A DNA stretch of 64,000 bases from an uncultured Eubacteriales bacterium (GCA_900548855.1 URMF01000006.1:37774-101773), one strand, 5' to 3'; counted from the first letter of the stretch, positions 36,922 through 45,619 are shown. Made by a program: numbers and translations. The notes: generated from the letters alone by a model not told the origin.

Positions 36922-37143
36922 TTCCGTATCCTCCCAAATTTGTTTTATCCATAATTGTTAAAACAATGTAAAATCTAAGTAAAATAAAACGCAAACACAA
37001 CCATTATTATATGATGTTTTCCAATGTTTGTCACTACATAATTTTAATAAGATTTTATTTGTAAAAATAGAATAGCTGGATTTTTTCTGAAATATATGGT
37101 ACTATAGCATACTGAGACAAATTAGGATTAAGGAGAATAAAGT

Positions 37144-38721
37144 ATGAATAGTTCAATAGTATGGGTTTTGCTTGCATTTGCCGCCTATATACTGGTAATG
37201 CTTATCATTGGTGCTATGTATGCAGGGAAAACAAAGAATTCAGAGGACTTTTTCTTAGGAGGAAGAAATCTAAATGGATGGGTAGCAGCGTTGTCTGCCC
37301 AGGCATCCGATATGAGCGGATGGCTTTTAATGGGGCTTCCGGGCAGTGTCTATGCTTGTGGAACCGGACAGGCATGGATTGCGGTGGGTCTGTTTATCGG
37401 TACAGTATGTAACTGGTTGTTTGTGTCGTCCAGACTTAGAAGGTACACAATCCGTGCCAATAACTCATTGACACTGCCAGCTTATCTGGAAAACCGTTTT
37501 CATGATAAGAAGCGGATTTTACTGATTGCATCCTCTCTTGTTATCGTTATATTTTTCCTTGTGTATACGGCTTCTGCACTGACAGCCGGAGGAAAGCTGT
37601 TTTCCTCTGTGTTCGGTGTAGATTATAAAATTGCCCTTACCATTGGTGCTGCTGTTATTTTAATCTACACTTTTCTGGGTGGCTTTATGGCAGTATGTGT
37701 AACGGATTTTATTCAGGGAACATTGATGCTGGTTGGTATTTTACTGGTGCCGATTATAGCCTATATTTTTGTGGGTTCGGAGAATTTTATAGAGGTGTTA
37801 AATGCTTCAGGAGTAGACGGTGGTGCCAGCTCCTATCTGAATATTATGCATGATTCCGGGGCGCCGGTTTCAGCGGTTTATATCATTTCCCAGCTGGCAT
37901 GGGGACTGGGCTATTTTGGTATGCCGCATATCCTGGTTCGTTTTATGGCGGTATCCAGTGAAAAAGAGCTTAAGAAATCCAAGGTAATTGCAATTATATG
38001 GGTGGCAGTGTCGTTGAGCTTTGCGGTTATTATCGGTATTGTAGGACGTGCGTACTTGTTTCCAACGATTCTTGGGGAGACGACTGGCACATCTGCAGAA
38101 AATGTATTCATTGAAACTATTAAACAGGTATTTATGAATGATTTACACCTTGCCTTTATTGGTGGATTATTCCTTTGCGGTATACTTGCTGCCATTATGT
38201 CAACTGCGGATTCACAGCTGCTGGTTACAGCGTCTGCTGTGGCAGAGGATTTATTTAAGGGTATTATTAAAAAAGATGCAAAGGATAAGACTGTGTTAAA
38301 TGTCAGCCGTGTTACGGTAGTAGTGGTAGCTGTCCTGGCATATCTGATTGCCTTAAATCCAGACAGCTCTGTTATGGGTCTGGTTTCTAATGCATGGGCA
38401 GGCTTTGGTGCCGCATTTGGTCCGATTGTGCTGTTATCCCTGTATTGGAAACGCGTGAATCTGCAGGGGGCGATTGCCGGTATTCTTTCCGGTGCTGCAA
38501 CGGTACTTGTCTGGGATTATGTTCCGATTTTCCATACCGGAGAAGTAAATGCGGCAGGCAGGGAGATTTTAAATACCCTGGGAACCCAGACCGGTCTTTA
38601 TTCATTGGCAATCGGATTCTTGATTAGTATTATACTGATTGTGGTTGTCTCATTGGCGACAAAGAAACCATCTGATGAAATGCTTCAGGAGTTTGCGGAT
38701 ATGAAAAATAATAATTTCTGA
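37144..38721 (+). CDS. putP: Sodium/proline symporter
   Basis: 525 residues with 13 predicted membrane segments. Sodium:solute symporter marks: 'FFLGGRNLNGWVAALSAQAS' with 'DMSGWLLMGLPG', and 'GILAAIMSTADSQLLVTASA'. Imports proline with sodium. Its own transcript, ended by the terminator at 38749-38778. Confidence 0.93.
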   Translation: MNSSIVWVLLAFAAYILVMLIIGAMYAGKTKNSEDFFLGGRNLNGWVAALSAQASDMSGWLLMGLPGSVYACGTGQAWIAVGLFIGTVCNWLFVSSRLRRYTIRANNSLTLPAYLENRFHDKKRILLIASSLVIVIFFLVYTASALTAGGKLFSSVFGVDYKIALTIGAAVILIYTFLGGFMAVCVTDFIQGTLMLVGILLVPIIAYIFVGSENFIEVLNASGVDGGASSYLNIMHDSGAPVSAVYIISQLAWGLGYFGMPHILVRFMAVSSEKELKKSKVIAIIWVAVSLSFAVIIGIVGRAYLFPTILGETTGTSAENVFIETIKQVFMNDLHLAFIGGLFLCGILAAIMSTADSQLLVTASAVAEDLFKGIIKKDAKDKTVLNVSRVTVVVVAVLAYLIALNPDSSVMGLVSNAWAGFGAAFGPIVLLSLYWKRVNLQGAIAGILSGAATVLVWDYVPIFHTGEVNAAGREILNTLGTQTGLYSLAIGFLISIILIVVVSLATKKPSDEMLQEFADMKNNNF

Positions 38722-38748
38722 CGGTTTTTAAGAAATGGGGACAAAATA

Positions 38749-38778
38749 AAAGAGACCAGATAATTGGTCTCTTTTTTT
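38749..38778 (+). terminator. Intrinsic terminator after putP
   Basis: AGAGACCA (38751-38758) pairs with TGGTCTCT (38765-38772), loop of six, then TTTTTT; an A-run precedes it. Confidence 0.92.
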
Positions 38779-38799
38779 ATAAGTATAAGGGAGAATTAA

Positions 38800-38829
38800 A
38801 TGAAAAAAGTATCATTTCCATGTATTTGA
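38800..38829 (+). other. Possible 9-codon leader peptide before rlmH
   Basis: ATG with a good AAGGGAG ribosome binding site eight bases upstream opens a frame MKKVSFPCI followed by TGA. It lies between the putP terminator and rlmH. No promoter or attenuator hairpin was found with it, so it may be chance. Confidence 0.2.
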
Positions 38830-38907
38830 TAATAGTAGATAAATATGAACAAATTATGACATTGAAAAAAACAATTTGAAAACATTTGGAAAAAGGATGG
38901 GAAAAGA

Positions 38908-39372
38908 ATGAATTTTCGGATTTTATGCATCGGAAAAATAAAAGATGGTTTTTATAAACGACAGATAGACCGGCTGTGTGCCGATATCAATGCAGCTTCG
39001 CACCATATAGAAATCATAGAGTTTCCGGATAAGCGGATACCAGAGCGTATGGCAGATAAAGGGAAGGAGGCCTTTCTGGAGGAGGAGTGCGGAAAGCTGG
39101 TGGAACGCATATCTGTGGGAGATTTTGTGATTGCGCTATGCATTGAGGGAAAAGAGGTGGGTACAAAACAACACAGGGAGTATATTGACAAGGCATTAAG
39201 AGATGGCTTTCAAACAGTTACCTATGTGATTGGCGGTTCGCTGGGACTGCCGGAGCAGATAAAGAGGCGTGCCAACTTGAAAATGAGTTTTTCCAGAATG
39301 ACCTTCCCTCATCAGATGATGCGGATGGTGTTATGCGAAGAGGTAGCCGGTATAATACGGATAAAAGAATAA
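38908..39372 (+). CDS. rlmH: RlmH-family 23S rRNA pseudouridine methyltransferase, C-terminus altered
   Basis: 154 residues against the usual 159. The knotted SAM-binding core is intact: 'VTYVIGGSLGLP' (Gly109-Gly110) and 'FSRMTFPHQMMRM'. But the C-terminal tail that normally reads YRAFKI...YHK is replaced by 'EVAGIIRIKE', and the N-terminal 'KRL..Y' and central 'SSEEFA'-type motifs are also absent ('RLCADINAA', 'GTKQHREY'). In known RlmH homodimers the tail of one subunit completes the active site of the other. A convergent gene 17 nt downstream encodes a protein that keeps exactly the missing parts. No alternative frame restores the tail. Confidence 0.85.
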   Translation: MNFRILCIGKIKDGFYKRQIDRLCADINAASHHIEIIEFPDKRIPERMADKGKEAFLEEECGKLVERISVGDFVIALCIEGKEVGTKQHREYIDKALRDGFQTVTYVIGGSLGLPEQIKRRANLKMSFSRMTFPHQMMRMVLCEEVAGIIRIKE

Positions 39373-39389
39373 GGAGCTTTCAAAAAGTA

Positions 39390-39827
39390 TTATTTATGGT
39401 AGGTTTTTCCCTGCAAAATTGTGTATCCCCGGTAAAGCTGTTCATAAAGGAGAAGAGTCAGTGTCTTGGCTGGCAGGCTGCATTTTGTCAGACAAAAGCT
39501 GTCAGGAAATTCGCAGTCAGGGCATACAGATAATGCTTCAATGCATTCTTCTCCGGTGAAGTCTATGAGAATATGGATGTTGGATTTTCCGGATTGCTGG
39601 AGCATGGCTATTTTTTGTGCAAATTCTTCGGAGGAATAGGTGGATGGACCGGAAATAACTTGAAAAAACTGATGGTTACCGGGTTTTATACTTTTTGGAA
39701 ATTGTAAGCGGTTATCCAGATGCAGAGTGATATCACAATAAGCGGATAAGCGTTTGGTAAATTCTGAAACAGCTTCCTGATAATTGGAATCAAAAGCTCT
39801 GGTTTTGCAATAAATATGGTAATGCAT
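39390..39827 (-). CDS. RlmH-like protein lacking the SAM-binding loop
   Basis: 145 residues from the ATG at 39827, chosen for AGGA a few bases upstream and because 'MHYHIYCK' lines up with the RlmH start. It aligns along its length with RlmH: 'YQEAVSEFTKRLSAY' (residues 16-30), 'SSEEFAQKI' (65-73) and the tail 'YEQLYRGYTILQGKTYHK' (128-145). The SAM-binding Gly-Gly loop is gone: the matching strand ends 'HILIDFTGEE' and the 'MTFPHQ' element is 'CSLPAKT'. It is unlikely to bind SAM by itself. It may be a regulatory or catalytic partner of the rlmH product, or a decaying duplicate; the sharp conservation of the tail argues against decay. Confidence 0.75.
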   Translation of the reverse strand: MHYHIYCKTRAFDSNYQEAVSEFTKRLSAYCDITLHLDNRLQFPKSIKPGNHQFFQVISGPSTYSSEEFAQKIAMLQQSGKSNIHILIDFTGEECIEALSVCPDCEFPDSFCLTKCSLPAKTLTLLLYEQLYRGYTILQGKTYHK

Positions 39828-39851
39828 GGTTCCTGCCTTTTCAAAATATTT

Positions 39852-39892
39852 AGAATAAAAAATGAAATTCCCCTTGCAATACAAAGGGAATT
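39852..39892 (-). terminator. Terminator of the tRNA-Arg gene
   Basis: On the minus strand AATTCCC (39892-39886) pairs with GGGAATT (39872-39866), an internal CCTT/AAGG extends it, and a T-rich run follows towards 39852. Confidence 0.7.
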
Positions 39893-39905
39893 AAAAATAA
39901 TAAAA

Positions 39906-39977
39906 TGCACCAGAGAAGAGTCGAACTTCCTCACATGGCTCCGGAGGCCATTGCTCTATCCGTTGAGCTACTGGTGC
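39906..39977 (-). tRNA. tRNA-Arg (anticodon CCG)
   Basis: Read on the minus strand: acceptor GCACCAG pairs with CTGGTGC, D arm GCTCAACGGATAGAGC, anticodon stem ATGGC/GCCAT around loop CTCCGGA with anticodon CCG, and T loop TTCGACT. Discriminator base A at 39906; CCA is not encoded. A promoter at 39990-40018 and a terminator at 39852-39892 flank it. Confidence 0.92.
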
Positions 39978-39989
39978 AGTGCAGATAAT

Positions 39990-40018
39990 ATAATACTACA
40001 AATTTTTGAAAAGTGCAA
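39990..40018 (-). promoter_or_regulatory. Promoter of tRNA-Arg
   Basis: On the minus strand TTGCAC (40018-40013), 17-nt spacer, TATTAT (39995-39990), 12 nt before the mature tRNA 5' end. Confidence 0.6.
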
Positions 40019-40151
40019 ACGAATGTTGCTTTTTTTTTTGCATTTTGTTACAATTATTTATCGGAGATGAAAAAAGTACAGGAAAACAGGGCTTTTCATC
40101 CTTTTCATGATTTTGGATTCATGTTAACAGTATATTTAACAGGAGATTACA

Positions 40152-41057
40152 ATGAAGAAAAATATATTTGATAAAATGTCAGATTCCTATGAGAAGTTTC
40201 ATTTAAGGGATACAGAGATTCGGAAGGGAAACAGTACGATTACGATTCGCCCGAAATTAAAGCTTATGTTAGGCTGGAGTCTGTTTATTCTCTGCTGCGT
40301 CCTTGCATATGCGGTGCTAGGGGTGCCGTTTGGTCAGGGGAAGACCATAAGTGAAGAGGAGAAAAAGGCTGTGCTGGATGAGAAGGTGGATGTGGACGAG
40401 GAGCATGATACGATTGTACCCTATGAAAAAGATGCAGATGAAGAGTTAAATGCTTTTATCGAGTCTTATTTTAATGCCATCACGACATGTGATAATCTTG
40501 CATTACAGGATATGGTGACAGATTCCAGTGAATATAATGATGTGGAGAGCCTTAAGAAAAAGGCAGAGTATATTACCGGATATACGAATATTACGGTGTA
40601 CACAAAGGCTGGATTGGACGAGGGCAGTTTTGTGGCATTTGTTGTGGCGAACCTTACAATAGCGGGAGTGAATTCTTCCCCATATGATATCATAACACTA
40701 TATATTGTAAACGGCTCTAGAGGCTATCTTGTCAATAACGGAACGCTTTCCGAGGATGCCCAGATTTATATAGAGAAGATAAAAGGGGATAAAGATATTC
40801 AGAAAATATATCGTTCTGTGGAAAAAAAGAATAACGAGCTGAAAGAGAAGGATGCCTCATTACGGGAGTTCTATGATATTATCAGCAGACGTAATATGGA
40901 AACCAGTTCCGGGGCAGAACTGTTAACAACAGAAGCAGACAAGATGCAGGATGGTGAAGGGCAGTCGTCACAGGAAGAACAGCAGTCTTCCGCGACAGAA
41001 GAGACGCAGAGTAGTGAGGAACAGCCACCTGCAGACAACGGTGGACAGACAGAATAG
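40152..41057 (+). CDS. Membrane-anchored protein of unknown function, NTF2-like outer domain
   Basis: 301 residues, not recognised by name. A basic cytoplasmic start of about 35 residues precedes one hydrophobic segment ('LGWSLFILCCVLAYAVLG'). Outside is an acidic linker, then about 110 residues ('LNAFIESYFNAITTCDNLAL' to 'YIVNGSRGYLVNNGTL') that resemble an NTF2/SnoaL-type fold, and a low-complexity Ser/Glu/Gln tail. Similar layouts are seen in many Clostridia as lone surface proteins. Ribosome binding site AGGAG; a bidirectional terminator follows. Confidence 0.7.
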   Translation: MKKNIFDKMSDSYEKFHLRDTEIRKGNSTITIRPKLKLMLGWSLFILCCVLAYAVLGVPFGQGKTISEEEKKAVLDEKVDVDEEHDTIVPYEKDADEELNAFIESYFNAITTCDNLALQDMVTDSSEYNDVESLKKKAEYITGYTNITVYTKAGLDEGSFVAFVVANLTIAGVNSSPYDIITLYIVNGSRGYLVNNGTLSEDAQIYIEKIKGDKDIQKIYRSVEKKNNELKEKDASLREFYDIISRRNMETSSGAELLTTEADKMQDGEGQSSQEEQQSSATEETQSSEEQPPADNGGQTE

Positions 41058-41091
41058 AATCCGGATAATGAACAGGTATCAGCATGAATGA

Positions 41092-41120
41092 ATAAGAAGC
41101 CCGTTTTGCGGGCTTCTTAT
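41092..41120. terminator. Bidirectional terminator between convergent genes
   Basis: Twelve-base perfect stem ATAAGAAGCCCG (41092-41103) and its complement at 41109-41120, loop TTTTG. Serves the + gene ending at 41057 and the - gene ending at 41131; T-runs on both sides are short. Confidence 0.75.
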
Positions 41121-41130
41121 CATTTGCATA

Positions 41131-41607
41131 TTATGCCTCATCACCGGATTCAGGCTCCTCGGGAGAACCGGAAGCGTATACATCAATTCCCCGTGGCTTT
41201 ACCGGGGTAGAAAATACAATCTGTGTTTCCGTTTTTCCGTATTTCTGCAGATGTCCAATGAAGGAATCCAGCTCCATTGTACTTGGAAAGGCCACCTTGA
41301 TTAACATGGAATAGGCACCGGTAACACAATTGCACTCTAATACGTTTGGACAGGCTTCAATATATGGATAAAACACGGGCTTCTGTTTTGGGTCCAGAGA
41401 CATATTGATGAAAGCAGTAACGTGGTAGTCCAGCATAACAGGGTCTACCGTCGCATGATATCCGGTTATGATTTCTGCTTTTTCCAGCCGGTCAATTCTT
41501 GCTGAAACTGCAGGGGAGGAGAGGAATACCTTGCTTGCTAAATATTTTAATGGATAACGTGCGTTTTCTTGTAATAGATGTAGGATTTTTTTATCAATAC
41601 TATCCAT
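41131..41607 (-). CDS. Lrp/AsnC family transcriptional regulator
   Basis: 158 residues. N-terminal AsnC-type helix-turn-helix ('DKKILHLLQENARYPLKYLA', 'SSPAVSARIDRLEKAEIITG') and C-terminal ligand-binding domain ('VTGAYSMLIKVAF'). Controls amino acid or nitrogen metabolism genes in most cases; the target is not evident from neighbours. Divergent from the DUF975 gene with a 251-nt gap that holds a hairpin on the minus strand. Confidence 0.93.
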   Translation of the reverse strand: MDSIDKKILHLLQENARYPLKYLASKVFLSSPAVSARIDRLEKAEIITGYHATVDPVMLDYHVTAFINMSLDPKQKPVFYPYIEACPNVLECNCVTGAYSMLIKVAFPSTMELDSFIGHLQKYGKTETQIVFSTPVKPRGIDVYASGSPEEPESGDEA

Positions 41608-41657
41608 GAAATCACTTCCTTTGCTATATTTGTGTTTTTTCTCATATGTATGGCAAC

Positions 41658-41700
41658 AAAAAATGAGGTGCCCTTAATAAAAGTAAGAACACCTCGTTGC
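41658..41700 (-). terminator. Hairpin with T-run in the Lrp leader
   Basis: On the minus strand CGAGGTG (41696-41690) pairs with CACCTCA (41670-41664), followed by a T-run at 41663-41658, before the lrp start at 41607. No gene ends upstream, so it could be an attenuator of the lrp transcript. Confidence 0.35.
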
Positions 41701-41797
41701 ATTCAAGTTGTATTATATATGTATCCCTTAATTTTTTCAAGTACAAAATGAAAATATTTTTTATTGTTTTGTCAAATAGTAGTTTTTTCAGAAAAAT

Positions 41798-41826
41798 TTG
41801 AAAAAGAATAGTGGGCATGGTATGAT
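41798..41826 (+). promoter_or_regulatory. Sigma-A type promoter for the DUF975 gene
   Basis: TTGAAA at 41798-41803, 17-nt spacer, TATGAT at 41821-41826, 32 nt before the start. Confidence 0.6.
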
Positions 41827-41858
41827 TAGGAAAATACATTTGGGAGGGATTCTTATTT

Positions 41859-42845
41859 ATGGAGCCGATTAACAGAAAATTATTAAAAGAAAACGGAAAG
41901 CTTGCATTGAAACGAAATTTTTGGATGATTATGCTGGTTGCCTTTGTGGGAGGTTTTTTAGGTGCACAATGGACAGGGCTTTTAAATAGCGGCGGTGGAG
42001 TAAACTTTAATTTTAAAGTCAATTATTCTAATAATAGATTTCAGAATGGTTTAACGGATGCTGCAAATGCCATGGAAGTATTTTTGGAAAGTCTGGAATC
42101 GGTCATCAATGAGAAGAGTAACGGTGATTTTGATTACACATATAATTATGCTTTATCAGAAAGCGACAATATGAAAGAATTTATTGATGCATTTTGCAGT
42201 CATTTTCATATTTCTCAGGAGAAGCTTGCCCAGTCAGTGAGCTTCGGCATTGGAATATTTTTAATTATATTTTTGCTGATATATGTTATAGTTATCTGCT
42301 TCCAGTTTTTGATTGGTTCCTTTTTATACGCTCCTATTGGAGTCGGCTACAGACGTTACTTTATGAAAAACCGCAAAGGCGAGGTGAAGTTTACAGAACT
42401 GTTTTCTTCCTTTAGCGGGGGAAATTACATGCGGATTGTGGGTACGATGTTTGCAACGAATATCCGGATTTTTGGGTGGAGCCTGCTGTTTTATTTTCCG
42501 GGACTGGTAAAGAGATACCAGTATTACTTTGTACCATATATTATGGCAGAGAATCCGGGAATCAGTAAGGAGCGTGCAATGGAAATCAGCAAAAAGATGA
42601 CGGATGGACATAAATGGCAGATGTTTGTGCTGGATTTATCTTTTATCGGCTGGGTGCTGGTATTTATTTTGGAAGAGCTGGTGCTTGCGCTGATTTCCTG
42701 TGGTATACTGGCAATTCCGGGCGTTTTGTTGATTTATCCATTAGTTGGCTATGAACAGGTTACATGGGCAGAGCTGTATGCAGAGAGAAGGGAATATATG
42801 CTGATGACAGGCGGTGCAGCTTCCGAGGAATTAAATGGATTTTAG
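41859..42845 (+). CDS. DUF975 family integral membrane protein
   Basis: 328 residues. Starts with the family pattern of an amphipathic cytoplasmic segment ('LKENGKLALKRNFWMIMLVA') and contains several membrane helices; the signature 'GVGYRRYFMKNRKGE' and 'FSGGNYMRIVGTMFATNIR' and the C-terminal 'ALISCGILAIPGVLLIYPLV' fit DUF975. Function unknown. It has an extracytoplasmic insert of about 110 residues after the first helix. Followed by a pseudouridine synthase gene after 17 nt. Confidence 0.85.
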   Translation: MEPINRKLLKENGKLALKRNFWMIMLVAFVGGFLGAQWTGLLNSGGGVNFNFKVNYSNNRFQNGLTDAANAMEVFLESLESVINEKSNGDFDYTYNYALSESDNMKEFIDAFCSHFHISQEKLAQSVSFGIGIFLIIFLLIYVIVICFQFLIGSFLYAPIGVGYRRYFMKNRKGEVKFTELFSSFSGGNYMRIVGTMFATNIRIFGWSLLFYFPGLVKRYQYYFVPYIMAENPGISKERAMEISKKMTDGHKWQMFVLDLSFIGWVLVFILEELVLALISCGILAIPGVLLIYPLVGYEQVTWAELYAERREYMLMTGGAASEELNGF

Positions 42846-42862
42846 AGGAATAAGGGAATCAT

Positions 42863-43585
42863 ATGAGTGACACAATAAGACTTAATAAATATATAAGTGC
42901 ATCCGGATTATGCTCCAGAAGAAAAGCAGATGAGTGGATAGCTGCCGGAAAGGTACTGGTAAATGGAATACCTGCCGATATGGGAATGCGGGTTGGAGAA
43001 GAGGATACGGTTACTGTCAACGGAAAGATAGTCCGGCATAGCGAGCCTTTTAAATTAGTTGTTTTTTATAAGCCTAAAGGGTATGCCTGTACTTCACACA
43101 GAGGCGATACATCAGGAATTTTTAAAAATTTTCCACTGGACTCCGACCTGAAGTATGTGGGGAGACTGGATAAGGATTCGGAGGGGCTGCTGCTGCTTAC
43201 CAATGATGGCGATTTATGTAATGAGATTTCCAGGGCAAAAAACCGGCATGAAAAGGAATATGTGGTTTCCGTTAACCGTATGCTCACAGAGGATTTTTTA
43301 GAGGGAATGGCGAAGGGTGTACGGATTTATGAACCGGGCAGGGAGCAGTGGGTTGTGACAAGAGAGTGCAAGGTTAAAAAGCTGGGAGACCACTCCTTTT
43401 CTATTGTACTGACTCAGGGATATAACCGTCAGATTCGGCGGATGTGTGAGCATTTCAATTACAGGGTGACCGGGCTTTCCCGCATCCGTGTTGTGAATAT
43501 TAAGCTTGGAGATATGAAACCGGGAGAAATCCGGCAGGCAACAAAAGAGGAGCTTTCGGAGCTGAAAAAAAGAATTAATTTATGA
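42863..43585 (+). CDS. rluF: 23S rRNA pseudouridine synthase, RluF-like (RsuA family)
   Basis: 240 residues. N-terminal S4 domain ('LNKYISASGLCSRRKADEWI'), catalytic Asp in 'VGRLDKDSEGLLLLTNDGDL', and 'TQGYNRQIRRMCEHF'. The sequence after the catalytic site ('NRHEKEYVVSV', 'CKVKKLG') resembles RluF rather than RluB or RsuA. Its stop overlaps the first ATG of the ligA frame. Confidence 0.9.
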   Translation: MSDTIRLNKYISASGLCSRRKADEWIAAGKVLVNGIPADMGMRVGEEDTVTVNGKIVRHSEPFKLVVFYKPKGYACTSHRGDTSGIFKNFPLDSDLKYVGRLDKDSEGLLLLTNDGDLCNEISRAKNRHEKEYVVSVNRMLTEDFLEGMAKGVRIYEPGREQWVVTRECKVKKLGDHSFSIVLTQGYNRQIRRMCEHFNYRVTGLSRIRVVNIKLGDMKPGEIRQATKEELSELKKRINL

Positions 43586-43605
43586 TGGAAAATGAGGAAT
43601 CGGAT

Positions 43606-45579
43606 ATGGAAAAAAGAAAGCGGTTAAAGGAATTGGTCGCTGTATTGAATGAAGCCTCCAAGGCTTACTATCAAAGAGATACAGAGATTATGTCCAATTT
43701 GGAGTATGATAAATTATATGATGAACTGGTGGCGCTGGAGAAGGAGACCGGAATTGTCCTGGCGAACAGCCCAACCGTTCATGTCGGCTATGAGGTGCTT
43801 AGCGAGCTGGAAAAACAGCCGCACCAGTCCCCTATGCTTTCTCTGGATAAAACTAAGGAGGTTCCGGCACTGGTCAGCTGGCTTGGGGAGCATGAAGGAG
43901 TTCTCTCATGGAAATTAGACGGTCTTACCGTGGTTCTTACCTATGAGAATGGCGAGCTTGTCAATGCAGTGACAAGAGGAAATGGGGAAATCGGCGAGGT
44001 TATTACCAATAATGCAAAAACCTTTGTGAATATACCGCGGACAATACCATATAAGAAACGGCTGGTTCTCCGGGGAGAAGCCGTGATTAAATATTCGGAT
44101 TTTAACCGAATGAATGAAGAGATTACCAATATTGAGGATAAATATAAAAATCCGAGAAATTTGTGTTCCGGTTCGGTCAGACAGTTAAACAATGAGATTA
44201 CGGCAAAGAGGAATGTACACTTTTATGCCTTTGTTCTGGTGGAGGATGTGCTGGATTCAAAACAGATTTCGGAATATGGATTTGATAATACCATGGCTGG
44301 AAGATTTGCATGGTTAAAAGCACAGGGCTTTGATGTAGTGGAGCACTTTATAGTGAAACGGGATACGCTGGAAGCCTATGTTATGGATTTTGCAGCCAGG
44401 ATTCCTGACAATGATATTCCCTCTGACGGACTGGTGCTTTCCTATAATGATATTGCTTATGGAAAAAGCCTTGGAAGAACCGCAAAATTTCCAAGGGACT
44501 CCATTGCCTTTAAATGGGCAGATGAACTGGCAGAAACAACTCTTACAGAGGTAGAGTGGTCGCCGTCAAGAACCGGGCTGATTAATCCGGTTGCAATCTT
44601 TGAGCCGGTGGAGCTGGAGGGAACCACAGTGACCAGAGCAAGCCTGCACAATGTCAGCATTTTGCGGACACTGGGTCTGGGTATTGGCGACAAAATCACA
44701 GTATATAAAGCCAATATGATTATTCCCCAGGTGGCGGAAAATCTTACCAGAAGTAATGATTTAGAGCTTCCGGTTGTTTGTCCTGCCTGTGGAAAAGAAA
44801 CTACTCTTAAAGACGTAAACGGTGTGCAGTCCCTGTACTGTATGAATCCGGAATGCAGTGCCAAGCAGATAAAGGGCTTCTCCCATTTTGTGTCCAGAAA
44901 TGCCTTAAACATTGACGGTCTCTCGGATGCAACCCTGGAGAAGTTTATAGCACATGGTTTTTTAAAGAGCCTGCCAGATATCTTCCATCTAAAACAGCAC
45001 AGAGAAGAAATTGTCACGATGGAAGGGTTCGGGGAGAAATCCTATGATAATCTTATGGATTCCATTGAGAACGCCCGCAGGGTGTCCGTGGCAAAGTTTA
45101 TATACAGTCTTGGAATTGGGGGAATCGGGCTTGCCAATGCCAAGGTGATTGCAGCACATTTTAACCAGGATTTTGAAGCAATTGCTTCAGCCGATGTAGA
45201 GGAGCTTACAGCAATCGACGGAATTGGGGAAGTACTTGCCAGTACATTTCATGATTTTTTCAGGAACGTGGAGCGGATGCAGATTGTCAGAAGGCTGCTG
45301 GAAGAAATTGTTTTTGAAAAAGATGAGGCATCCGGCAATCTGACGCTGGAGGGAAAAATCTTTGTGATTACGGGCAGTGTGGAGCATTTTGTAAACCGCA
45401 GTGAATTAAAGGATTATATTGAGAAATTGGGTGGCAGGGTAACCGGCTCCGTTTCAAAAAATACAGACTATCTGATTAATAACGATACAACGTCCGGGTC
45501 TTCCAAAAACAAAAAGGCGAATGAATTGGGAATTCCCATTCTATCAGAACAGGATTTTTTGAAGCTTGCAGAGGGTTAA
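43606..45579 (+). CDS. ligA: NAD-dependent DNA ligase, divergent (LigA)
   Basis: 657 residues from ATG 43606 (GAGGAA seven bases upstream; 43582 is an in-frame alternative that overlaps rluF). Ia domain, adenylation domain with nucleophile Lys103 in 'SWKLDGLTV', OB fold, zinc cysteines ('CPACG' and 'CMNPEC'), helix-hairpin-helix and BRCT ('GKIFVITGSVEHF'). Three acidic residues of the canonical NAD site differ: 'SNLEYD' for SDxEYD, 'SWKLDG' for ExKxDG and 'TRGNG' for TRGDG. I recall these substitutions as common among Lachnospiraceae LigA homologues, so this looks like a lineage type, not decay. Confidence 0.9.
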   Translation: MEKRKRLKELVAVLNEASKAYYQRDTEIMSNLEYDKLYDELVALEKETGIVLANSPTVHVGYEVLSELEKQPHQSPMLSLDKTKEVPALVSWLGEHEGVLSWKLDGLTVVLTYENGELVNAVTRGNGEIGEVITNNAKTFVNIPRTIPYKKRLVLRGEAVIKYSDFNRMNEEITNIEDKYKNPRNLCSGSVRQLNNEITAKRNVHFYAFVLVEDVLDSKQISEYGFDNTMAGRFAWLKAQGFDVVEHFIVKRDTLEAYVMDFAARIPDNDIPSDGLVLSYNDIAYGKSLGRTAKFPRDSIAFKWADELAETTLTEVEWSPSRTGLINPVAIFEPVELEGTTVTRASLHNVSILRTLGLGIGDKITVYKANMIIPQVAENLTRSNDLELPVVCPACGKETTLKDVNGVQSLYCMNPECSAKQIKGFSHFVSRNALNIDGLSDATLEKFIAHGFLKSLPDIFHLKQHREEIVTMEGFGEKSYDNLMDSIENARRVSVAKFIYSLGIGGIGLANAKVIAAHFNQDFEAIASADVEELTAIDGIGEVLASTFHDFFRNVERMQIVRRLLEEIVFEKDEASGNLTLEGKIFVITGSVEHFVNRSELKDYIEKLGGRVTGSVSKNTDYLINNDTTSGSSKNKKANELGIPILSEQDFLKLAEG

Positions 45580-45619
45580 CATTCTAGATAATGAAGTATT
45601 AAAGAAAAGAGGAATAGCA

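Noticed and set aside
39300..39390. Frameshift in rlmH that would restore the normal YHK tail
   Set aside because: I read the other two frames past residue 140. Neither gives the YRAFKI or YHK pattern, so the altered tail is not a simple frameshift or sequencing slip.
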